Shown: positions 1 to 5,404 of the stretch, piece by piece
How the letters are laid out: each line of letters opens with the position of its first letter
How positions within the stretch are numbered: the stretch's first letter is position 1
Origin: Spirochaetaceae bacterium
GTDB lineage: Bacteria > Spirochaetota > Spirochaetia > Treponematales > Breznakiellaceae
DNA length: 5,448 nucleotides
NCBI GenBank assembly: GCA_031278935.1
Contig: JAITJK010000106.1
Coordinates: forward strand, 1 to 5,448
Direction of reading: 5' to 3'
The notes under the pieces: generated by a model
Told to the model about the DNA's origin: nothing
The model's input: the letters and a program-made list of their open reading frames with translations, nothing else
Database searches by the model: none
Program-made: the position numbers and the translations under genes

Positions 1-1010
1 ATAAGGATCCTGATGACCTCAGACATATCGGTTCTGAGGATGCTGTTGATCACACTGGGGGTCATGGCCAGGATACTCTGGAACAAAAAGGTCCCCACCA
101 CCACGTGGAGTATGGTGGCTTTGTTGACCGAGGCGCCCCCCAGTAGCACCGCAGCCACCGCAGGGAAGGCCATGAACAACGGCGCCTGGTAAAGCTGGAT
201 AAAGCCGAAGCTCTGCTGGTACACCAGGATGCCGACGGCCCCATAGACCGTGGACACCACAACGCTGATGACCCGCATCCGGGCCACGGAAACGCCACCG
301 GCCCGGGCAAAGTTGGGGTTAGAACCCACGGCGGTGAGGGCCGTACCGGTACGGCTACGCATGAAAAGCCACATGATAAATGCCATAAGCGCGAAGAACA
401 GGATGGACCCCGTGGGAAACTCGAATACCGGGCCGATTTTGACGGCCAGAAAATTGTTCAGCGTCTGAGCCCAGTAGCCATCCAGGGTGATGGTGGTCCG
501 CAGCCCCTGGCCGGTATAGCCCCATACCATGGTCGGGTTGGTGAAAGGGAGGATGAGCCACATGATGGCCATGAAGGTGACTATGGAAAAGCCCACGTAC
601 ATGGCGATGGTCATTTCCTCGCCCTTTACCTTGTTGAGGAGCATCCCATACAGCAGACCGAAGATGACGGCCAAGGGGAGGCTGAAAACAATGGCCATAA
701 AGAAGCCCGCATATCCGGTTAGGCGGACCTGCATTGCCAGGGTGGACCCCAAAAGCCCGGCGATGATCCCCACAGGAAGCCCAAAGTTGAGTCCTGCGCC
801 GGCCTGCATCATGGGCACCATGGCCAGCACCATAACGCCGTTCTGGCCGAAGCGGACCAGCACGTCCTTGAGGGAATTGTCCACCCGGACCCCCACAAAG
901 GGCGCGGTGATGAAAAGGGCCACCACAAAGAAGAAGATGATCAGCCGGGGCCACCCAAAGTCGGCGACAAACTCCTTTATACGCCCGTTAATCGTGTCGC
1001 TATTACTCAT
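1..1010 (-). CDS. ABC importer permease subunit, CUT2/BPD_transp_2-like (3' end outside window)
   Basis: Translating the minus strand from the ATG at 1010 gives 336 uninterrupted residues that run off the left edge without a stop. The protein begins MSNSDTINGRIKEF and is strongly hydrophobic, with probable membrane segments near residues 21-40, 58-92 (two or a re-entrant pair), 100-122, 136-156, 200-218, 246-266, 278-293 and 299-315. Several places match the CUT2 permease pattern: GAGLNFGLPVGIIAG (71-85) at the GIDLSVG position, GLLYGMLLNKVKGEEMTIAM (118-137) at the GxxNGxLVxxxxxPPFIATL position, GTALTAVGSNPNFARAGGV (222-240) and AAVLLGGASV (286-295). It should form the inner-membrane channel driven by the adjacent ATPase. 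The start overlaps the ATPase stop as ATGA and has GGGAGGG at 1016-1022, five bases upstream, so translation is probably coupled. Family members are usually about 320-360 residues, so little is missing. The exact substrate class is unknown. Confidence 0.9.
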   Translation of the reverse strand, partial: MSNSDTINGRIKEFVADFGWPRLIIFFFVVALFITAPFVGVRVDNSLKDVLVRFGQNGVMVLAMVPMMQAGAGLNFGLPVGIIAGLLGSTLAMQVRLTGYAGFFMAIVFSLPLAVIFGLLYGMLLNKVKGEEMTIAMYVGFSIVTFMAIMWLILPFTNPTMVWGYTGQGLRTTITLDGYWAQTLNNFLAVKIGPVFEFPTGSILFFALMAFIMWLFMRSRTGTALTAVGSNPNFARAGGVSVARMRVISVVVSTVYGAVGILVYQQSFGFIQLYQAPLFMAFPAVAAVLLGGASVNKATILHVVVGTFLFQSILAMTPSVINSILRTDMSEVIRIL

Positions 1011-2605
1011 AGTTTCCCTCCCGACATTAGGATACCGAACTCCGCCGTCGGACGGTCCGGGCTTAGTATCCCTGCGATCCGGCCCTCGTCCACAATGGCG
1101 ACCCGGTCACAGATGGACCTAAGCTCCTCCAACTCGCTGGACACCATGACGATGGTGGTTCCCCGTTCCCGGTTGTAGGAGCGCAGGGTATCCAGCACTA
1201 TTTTTTTGGCCCCCACATCGATGCCCCTGGTGGGCTCGGACACAAAGAGCAGTTTGGGGTTCAGCGCAAAGGCTTTGGATAGGCATACCTTTTGCTGGTT
1301 CCCCCCGGAAAGCTCCTTGGCGGGCTGTCTGCCCCCGGTACATTTTATTTCCAGCTTCCTGATATACTCGTCCGCCAGCGCAGCCATGGCCTTTTCGTCC
1401 CGGAGTTTGAAGAAACCCCCGAAAAAGGACTTGAGAAAGGCGCCTTTAGTCTGCATGGCTCCAAAGGCAATGTTCCAGTCCAGGTTTTCGTCCAGGAGAA
1501 GCCCCACCCCCCGGCGATCCTCGGAGACAAAGGCCATGCCGGAGTCTAACGCCAGCCTGGGTTCCCCCAGCGTCACCGGGTATTGGTTCAGCAGGACCTT
1601 CCCTCCGGCGGGGAAGAGCCCCATGATGCCATTGGGTATGCCGAGCTTGCCCTGTCCGGCAAGTCCGCCGATGCCGAATATCTCTCCGGTCTTGACCGTA
1701 AAAGAAACATCCCGCACCGTTTCCCCCGGCATATCCACCCAGAGATTGTCAACCCGCAACGCTTCCCCCTCCAGTAGCTGTTCCCTGGCGGAGTGGCCGG
1801 TATCGGCCATTTCCCGGCCCACCATCCAGGAAGCGATGTCCAGCACGGAAACATCGTCGTTGGGGATGTCCTTGATGATGTGTCCGTCCCGCAGCACAAC
1901 CACCCGGTCGGCAATTTCCGTAACTTCATGGAGCCGGTGGGATATGAAAATAATAGCGATCCCCTCGGAGGCCAGCCGTTTGAGTGATGACAGGAGTATG
2001 TCCGCCTCGCTTTCGGTGAGCACCGCGGTGGGTTCGTCCAGCACCAGGAGTTCCATACGGTCCCGGTCTATTTCCCGGGCAATTTCGGTGAACTGTTTGT
2101 GAGCCACGGGCATTTCGGCCACTACCGTGTCTGCGGCAAATTTGACCCCCAGTTTTTCGATGGCGCCTCCTGCGCGGTTTAGCATCACGTCCCGCTTGAG
2201 GGTGGCAAGCCTTTCCCCAAAGACCTCCACCGCCGGATTGTCCCGGGTGGGCTCACGGTTGAGGAGGATGTTTTCGTAGGCGGTAAACCCGGGGATGAGA
2301 GAAAACTCCTGGTGTACCATGCCGATTCCCGCGTCAATCGCGTCGAAGGGGCTTTTGAAGGACACCGGGGCGCCCTTGAAATAGATCTTGCCTGCGAAGC
2401 CTCCGGTATCGGCAATGACGGGCATCCCGAAAAGGATCTGCATCAAAGTCGTTTTCCCTGCGCCGTTTTCCCCCACCAGTCCGAGAATTTCCCCCTTACA
2501 CAGGGAGAAATTCACATCGGACAGGACCGGGGTTCCGTAAAAATCTTTTGAAACCCCTTCCAAACGCAGAAGGGGTTCGGGCCTAAGGTCCTCTGTGTCT
2601 GCCAT
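1007..2605 (-). CDS. Double-NBD sugar-type ABC transporter ATP-binding protein
   Basis: This 532-residue protein has two fused nucleotide-binding domains, the layout of RbsA/MglA-type ATPases (usually about 500 residues), and would power the adjacent permease at the inner membrane. NBD1 has a canonical Walker A GENGAGKT (45-52), Q-loop glutamine at 99, Walker B LLVLDEP with D190/E191 and H-loop H223. Its signature position reads MPVAHKQ (165-171) in place of LSGGQ. NBD2 has a weak Walker A GLAGQGKL (314-321), an intact LSGGN signature (432-436), a Walker B LLFVSEPTRGIDVGAKK where the aspartate is serine (456) but E457 remains, and serines (489-490) at the H-loop. Hence one composite ATP site looks intact and the other degenerate. 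I chose the ATG at 2605 because AAGGG lies seven bases upstream; the in-frame TTG at 2611 adds two residues but sits one base from that motif. The start is 15 bases after the second receptor's stop, and the end overlaps the permease start. Confidence 0.96.
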   Translation of the reverse strand: MADTEDLRPEPLLRLEGVSKDFYGTPVLSDVNFSLCKGEILGLVGENGAGKTTLMQILFGMPVIADTGGFAGKIYFKGAPVSFKSPFDAIDAGIGMVHQEFSLIPGFTAYENILLNREPTRDNPAVEVFGERLATLKRDVMLNRAGGAIEKLGVKFAADTVVAEMPVAHKQFTEIAREIDRDRMELLVLDEPTAVLTESEADILLSSLKRLASEGIAIIFISHRLHEVTEIADRVVVLRDGHIIKDIPNDDVSVLDIASWMVGREMADTGHSAREQLLEGEALRVDNLWVDMPGETVRDVSFTVKTGEIFGIGGLAGQGKLGIPNGIMGLFPAGGKVLLNQYPVTLGEPRLALDSGMAFVSEDRRGVGLLLDENLDWNIAFGAMQTKGAFLKSFFGGFFKLRDEKAMAALADEYIRKLEIKCTGGRQPAKELSGGNQQKVCLSKAFALNPKLLFVSEPTRGIDVGAKKIVLDTLRSYNRERGTTIVMVSSELEELRSICDRVAIVDEGRIAGILSPDRPTAEFGILMSGGKL

Positions 2606-2612
2606 ATGCAAA

Positions 2613-2617
2613 CCCTT
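2613..2617 (-). promoter_or_regulatory. Shine-Dalgarno of the ATPase gene (decides its start)
   Basis: The minus strand reads AAGGG, seven bases and then ATG (2605). It lies in the 15-base gap after the TAG stop of the second receptor. It supports ATG 2605 over the in-frame TTG at 2611, which would leave only a one-base spacer. Confidence 0.65.
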
Positions 2618-2620
2618 GAC

Positions 2621-3847
2621 CTAGTTGCCGCCTTGGAATTTAATATCGTAGTACTTTTCCGGTACTACCTGTGTGGTGGTGGGAAGGTAACCTTTTCCCA
2701 TAATGTAGGTGTCCATGTAGATCAGGATCTGATTCCGGGCGCGGATGCCGGTGTTGGCGTCCACATAGTAGCCGCCGTTCCACTTAGCGCCGGGGGTGAA
2801 TTCACCCAGAGCCGCATAGAGGTCGGTAAGGCTGTCCAGCTTGGCGCCGCCGTCCAGGATCCGCTTGGCGAATTCGCCGAGACCCGCACTGACGGTAAAG
2901 CCATAGGAGAAGGCCCAGGTACCAAACTTACCGGCGCCACCCTTGGCGACCACCGCTTCTTCCACTTTCTTGAGGATCGCGGGGAAATTACCCGCCTCTG
3001 CGGAAAGGTCAATGCCCAGCGCGCCGGGATAACCCATGAGAGGCGAGGGCAGGTCCGCTTCCACAAACATTCCACCATAGGCCAGGAGTTGCCGGAGCAG
3101 GGGTTCGGTATGGGCGTCGTTAGTGCAGAAAAACACCGATTTTTCGCCGTACTGCTGAATCCACTGGGGAGTCTGTTCCAGGATGTATTGCTGAGCGCCC
3201 GCTATCCCCACGTCGGAAGTGGGGTCCGGGGCGGTAACAAAGACAAACTTAAGCCCCAGGTCGTTACAGGCCGCTTCAAAGATCTGCCGACGGAGTCCCA
3301 GGGATTCATAGGACATGTGCCTGGGGAAGGAGATGTGCACAAAGGTGTCCGCCTCAAGCTGCTTGGCTGCCCAGATAATAGTATAGCCCCGGGAGATAAA
3401 GTCCGCGCTGATGGCGAGGTCCGCAGTCTGCTGGATAACCAGGGGATCTTCATGGGACTCGCCGGCGAAGAGCATAATGTCAGGCCGCCGCTCCCGTACC
3501 CGTCTAAAGGCTTCGGCAGTACCGGGTACGCCCTGGTTCACCACAATCGCCTTCATCAGGGGGTCGTCCGCCAAGGTTACGATCTGTGAAATAGTCACTT
3601 CCTGCTGATCCATAAAGCTGTCGGGATAGGTGACGTGCTGGATAATGCCGCCGCTGGAAACACTGCCGTACCGGCGGATCAGTTCTTCCGCGCCCCGCAG
3701 GTCGTCTTCGGACTGGGAAACCGTACCGGTAACCAGGCCGATGTGATAGGCTGCTCCGGTGGATTGTTGTTGCTGCCGTCCTCCCCCGGCAAAGCTTAGG
3801 GCGGCGCCTGCCAGCAGGACGCACAAAAACATCGTTCCTCTCTTCAT
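2621..3847 (-). CDS. Periplasmic binding protein-like receptor, DUF3798-type (copy B, 408 aa)
   Basis: This is a secreted protein with a signal peptide: MKRG n-region, hydrophobic stretch about 6-20, and a likely signal-peptidase I site after SFA (18-20), followed by GGGRQQQQ. No cysteine stands at the cleavage site, so it is probably not a lipoprotein; Cys9 lies inside the hydrophobic core. The mature part starts AYHIGLVTGTVSQSEDDLRG, like the first strand of a type I periplasmic-binding fold. Further on come DDPLMKAIVVNQGVPGT, SFPRHMSYE, TAPDPTSDVG, FFCTNDAHTEP and PSPLMGYPGALG. I recognise these as the DUF3798 family, which has no established ligand to my knowledge. Family membership is from memory; receptor function is inferred from the secretion signal, the fold-like pattern and the adjacent ATPase and permease. 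GGAGG at 3856-3860, eight bases before the ATG, supports the start. It is a tandem paralogue of the upstream 419-residue copy, with an 11-residue shorter linker after the signal peptide. Confidence 0.93.
   Translation of the reverse strand: MKRGTMFLCVLLAGAALSFAGGGRQQQQSTGAAYHIGLVTGTVSQSEDDLRGAEELIRRYGSVSSGGIIQHVTYPDSFMDQQEVTISQIVTLADDPLMKAIVVNQGVPGTAEAFRRVRERRPDIMLFAGESHEDPLVIQQTADLAISADFISRGYTIIWAAKQLEADTFVHISFPRHMSYESLGLRRQIFEAACNDLGLKFVFVTAPDPTSDVGIAGAQQYILEQTPQWIQQYGEKSVFFCTNDAHTEPLLRQLLAYGGMFVEADLPSPLMGYPGALGIDLSAEAGNFPAILKKVEEAVVAKGGAGKFGTWAFSYGFTVSAGLGEFAKRILDGGAKLDSLTDLYAALGEFTPGAKWNGGYYVDANTGIRARNQILIYMDTYIMGKGYLPTTTQVVPEKYYDIKFQGGN
2648..2668 (-). other. Inverted repeat at the 3' end of receptor copy B
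   Basis: GTAGTAC and GTACTAC form perfect 7-bp arms around a 7-base loop, inside the codons for VVPEKYY near the protein's end. The same structure occurs in copy A. It could be a transcript stem-loop at the receptor/ATPase boundary, but the codons for VV and YY produce it easily, so a role is unproven. Confidence 0.3.
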
Positions 3848-3882
3848 TTTCTACACCTCCAAAAAAATATGCAATAACAGAG

Positions 3883-5142
3883 TTAATTACTACCTTGGAA
3901 TTTAATATCGTAGTACTTTTCCGGTACTACCTGTGTGGTGGTGGGAAGATAACCCTTTCCCATGATGTAGGTATCCATATAGAGTAAAAGGAAGTTCCGG
4001 AAGCGCACACCGGTATTATTGTCCACATAGCTGGCCCCATTCCACTTGGCTCCGGGGGTAAACTCACCCAAGGCGGCCCACATATCGGCCATGGTACCCA
4101 GTTGGGCCTTGCCTTCCAGAATGCGCTTGGCGTATTCGCCCCATCCGGCGCTTTGAGCAAAGCCATAGGAGAAGGCCCAGGTACCGAACTTACCGGCGCC
4201 GCCCTTGGCAACCACCGCTTCTTCCACTTTCTTGAGGATCGCGGGGAAATTACCCGCCTCGGAGGAAAGATCAAGCCCTAAAGCGCCGGGATAGCCCATG
4301 AGAGGCGAGGGTAAGTCCGCTTCCACGAACATCCCACCGTAGACCAGGAGCTGCCGGAGCAGGGGTTCGGTATGGGCGTCGTTGGTACAGAAGAACACCG
4401 ATTTTTCACCGTACTGCTGAATCCACTGGGGGGTCTGTTCCAGGATGTACTGCTGAGCGCCCGCGACACCCACATCGGAAGTCGGGTCCGGGGCGGTAAC
4501 AAAGACAAACTTAAGCCCCAGGTCCTTACAGGCCTCCTCCATGATCTGCCGGCGGAGTCCCAGGGATTCATAGGACATATGTCTGGGGAAGGAGATGTGC
4601 ACAAAGGTGTCCGCCCCAAGCTGCTTGGCCGCCCAGGGAATCAGGTAGCCCCGGGAGATAAAGTCCGCGCTGGTAGCCAGATCCGCGGCCTGCTGGATAA
4701 CCAGAGGATCCTCGTGGGCTTCCGCGGCAATGAGCAGGATATCCGGCCTCCTTTCCCGCACCCTCTTAAAGGCTTCCGCAGTGCCGGGAATAGCGTTGTT
4801 CACCACTATAGCCTTCATCAGAGGATCGTCCGCCATGGACACCACCTGGGAGATATAGACCTCCTGCTGATCCATGAAGCTGTCGGGATAGGTGACGTGC
4901 TGGATAATGCCGCCGCTGGAAACACTGCCGTAGCGGCGGATCAACTCCTCCGCTCCCCGCAGATCGTCTTCGGCCTGGGACACGGTTTCGGTCAAAATGC
5001 CGATGTGGAAAGGACCGTCTACTTTCCAGTCCCTGACGCCCGAGTCCCCGGTTCTTCCGGTTTGCTGCTGCCGGCCACCTCCGGCAAAGGCCAGAGCGGC
5101 GCCTGCCAGCAGGACGCACAAAAACATCATTCCTCTTTTCAT
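3883..5142 (-). CDS. Periplasmic binding protein-like receptor, DUF3798-type (copy A, 419 aa)
   Basis: This is the first intact gene of the operon in the window. The signal peptide is MKRG, a hydrophobic core to about residue 20, and a probable signal-peptidase I site after AFA (18-20) before GGGRQQQ; there is no lipobox cysteine. A linker of about 20 residues (TGRTGDSGVRDWKVDG) is 11 longer than in copy B and accounts for the whole size difference. The mature domain begins PFHIGILTETVSQAEDDLRG (44-63) and carries the shared DUF3798-like segments SFPRHMSYE (184-192), TAPDPTSDVG (216-225), FFCTNDAHTEP (250-260) and SPLMGYPGALG (279-289). Over about 376 aligned residues I count about 52 substitutions against copy B, clustered near 52, 115-118, 136-142, 167-169, 329-356 and 370-388. 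AAAGGAG at 5149-5155, six bases before the ATG, supports the start. The ligand is unknown; it probably differs from or complements that of copy B. Confidence 0.93.
   Translation of the reverse strand: MKRGMMFLCVLLAGAALAFAGGGRQQQTGRTGDSGVRDWKVDGPFHIGILTETVSQAEDDLRGAEELIRRYGSVSSGGIIQHVTYPDSFMDQQEVYISQVVSMADDPLMKAIVVNNAIPGTAEAFKRVRERRPDILLIAAEAHEDPLVIQQAADLATSADFISRGYLIPWAAKQLGADTFVHISFPRHMSYESLGLRRQIMEEACKDLGLKFVFVTAPDPTSDVGVAGAQQYILEQTPQWIQQYGEKSVFFCTNDAHTEPLLRQLLVYGGMFVEADLPSPLMGYPGALGLDLSSEAGNFPAILKKVEEAVVAKGGAGKFGTWAFSYGFAQSAGWGEYAKRILEGKAQLGTMADMWAALGEFTPGAKWNGASYVDNNTGVRFRNFLLLYMDTYIMGKGYLPTTTQVVPEKYYDIKFQGSN
3910..3930 (-). other. Inverted repeat at the 3' end of receptor copy A
   Basis: The same 7-bp perfect arms and 7-base loop as in copy B lie in the codons for VVPEKYY just before the stop. 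The third, deleted copy does not keep the pairing (GTTGTTC against GTACTGC), which weakens the case for selection on the structure. Confidence 0.3.
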
Positions 5143-5176
5143 ATTCTACTCCTTTAAGAAACGTGTAATAACAGGG

Positions 5177-5291
5177 TTAATTACCACCCTGCAATTTGAT
5201 GTTGCAGTACTTCTCGGGAACAACCCGTTCGGCAGTGGAGAGGTAACCCTTTCCCATGATATAGGCGCCCATGTAGCATTCCTCTTTTCAT
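5177..5291 (-). pseudogene. Deletion remnant of a third DUF3798-type receptor gene
   Basis: After a strong Shine-Dalgarno the minus strand reads ATG and codons for MKRGM, identical to the start of copy A. From the next base but one, in the +1 frame, it encodes YMGAYIMGKGYLSTAERVV and then PEKYCNIKLQGGN followed by TAA (5177-5179). This aligns with residues 388-419 of copy A (YMDTYIMGKGYLPTTTQVV...) with about nine or ten differences. The roughly 380 codons between are missing and the two ends are out of frame, so no receptor can be made. Read from its ATG it gives only a 36-residue peptide ending at 5181. The spacer to the next gene (34 bases) is homologous to that between copies A and B, so this was a full member of the tandem array. 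The tail differs more from A and B than they do from each other, which suggests an older or decaying copy. Confidence 0.88.
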
Positions 5292-5297
5292 TCCACC

Positions 5298-5304
5298 CCT
5301 CCTT
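5298..5304 (-). promoter_or_regulatory. Strong Shine-Dalgarno ahead of the receptor remnant
   Basis: AAGGAGG is followed by six bases and the ATG at 5291. It is a near-consensus ribosome-binding site in front of a gene that can no longer make a receptor. It could still drive a 36-residue peptide as a short leader ORF of the operon. Confidence 0.7.
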
Positions 5305-5348
5305 AAAAATAAACTGAGGCTGTTCCGAAACTTCAGCGTTGGAACAGC
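5305..5348 (-). promoter_or_regulatory. Hairpin with T-rich tract: possible terminator/attenuator or operator
   Basis: On the minus strand GCTGTTCC (5348-5341) and GGAACAGC (5326-5319) are perfect 8-bp arms around a 14-base loop. CTCAG and then TTTATTTTT (5313-5305) follow, directly before the Shine-Dalgarno of the receptor remnant. As RNA it resembles a Rho-independent terminator, either of an upstream gene or as an attenuator; as DNA it could be an operator palindrome. Against a classical terminator, the T tract starts five bases after the stem and the stem is short. The T-rich stretch also resembles the spacer ahead of copy B (ATATTTTTTTGGAGG), so it may simply be part of the duplicated unit. 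Confidence 0.4.
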
Positions 5349-5372
5349 TTCCATAGATTTCAACCGGCAAGC

Positions 5373-5393
5373 CATATTCTACACAACAGAGTT
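5373..5393 (-). repeat. Possible further fragment of the receptor-array spacer
   Basis: The minus strand reads AACTCTGTT directly joined to GTGTAGAATATG. Both parts occur in the same order in the real spacers. AACTCTGTT is exact at 3876-3884. The 12-mer matches at 11 of 12 positions both ahead of copy A (GAGTAGAATATG) and ahead of copy B (GTGTAGAAAATG). Compared with the copy B spacer, 19 bases that include the ribosome-binding site are missing. The sequence after this ATG does not resemble a receptor. It may be the trace of a fourth unit, or chance similarity. Confidence 0.35.
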
Positions 5394-5404
5394 GAGCCTG
5401 TTAG
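5376..5404 (-). promoter_or_regulatory. Weak candidate sigma-70 promoter
   Basis: CTAACA (5404-5399, 4 of 6 to TTGACA), a 17-base gap and TAGAAT (5381-5376, 5 of 6 to TATAAT) would start transcription near 5369, upstream of the hairpin. The same TAGAAT occurs as spacer sequence ahead of copy A, so it may be a coincidence of the duplicated spacer. It is the best-looking pair I found in the 157 bases upstream of the remnant. Confidence 0.2.

Larger units (their letters stand above)
2621..5176 (-). repeat. Tandem duplication of receptor gene plus its upstream spacer
   Basis: Two consecutive units each consist of a receptor gene and its upstream spacer: 2621-3882 (1262 bp) and 3883-5176 (1294 bp). 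The 32-bp difference is 11 extra codons in copy A minus one spacer base. The spacers (3848-3882 and 5143-5176) align nearly end to end with one gap, both containing the minus-strand pattern of CTGTT, A/T-rich stretch, Shine-Dalgarno, GTAGAA and ATG. Homology through non-coding spacer shows that duplication copied a gene-plus-spacer unit. Near-identical blocks include the signal-peptide codons (about 3802-3833 against 5098-5129) and the last roughly 70 bases of each gene. Less similar blocks encode the variable loops. Confidence 0.9.

Noticed and set aside
355..954. Minus-strand open frame of 199 codons in the permease region
   Set aside because: It is rich in His, Gly and Arg and is the wrong frame; the frame from ATG 1010 gives a hydrophobic permease over the whole 336 codons with a ribosome-binding site and ATGA coupling.
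1206..2102. Plus-strand open frame of 298 codons opposite the ATPase gene
   Set aside because: The product is serine- and proline-rich without motifs, as expected for the complement of a GC-rich gene, while the minus strand carries complete ABC motifs.
2609..2611. TTG as start of the ATPase
   Set aside because: It would be only one base from the AAGGG motif; the ATG six bases further has a seven-base spacer and the N-terminus loses nothing of the domain.
2606..3589. Long plus-strand open frame of 327 codons opposite receptor B
   Set aside because: It is antisense to a clearly coding gene with signal peptide and family motifs. The corresponding frame opposite receptor A (4372-5157) exists because the two genes are paralogues. 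No ribosome-binding site or recognisable domain is seen.
2621..5176. CRISPR array or mobile element as explanation of the repeats
   Set aside because: The repeat units are whole genes of about 1.26-1.29 kb with coding function. No short regular repeats, terminal inverted repeats, transposase or integrase are present.
5146..5370. Minus-strand open frame of 74 codons spanning the remnant
   Set aside because: It runs through the hairpin and the Shine-Dalgarno and has no ribosome-binding site of its own. It does cover the tail of the remnant, but in a different frame (ending RVVINPVITRFLKE), so it is a chance frame.
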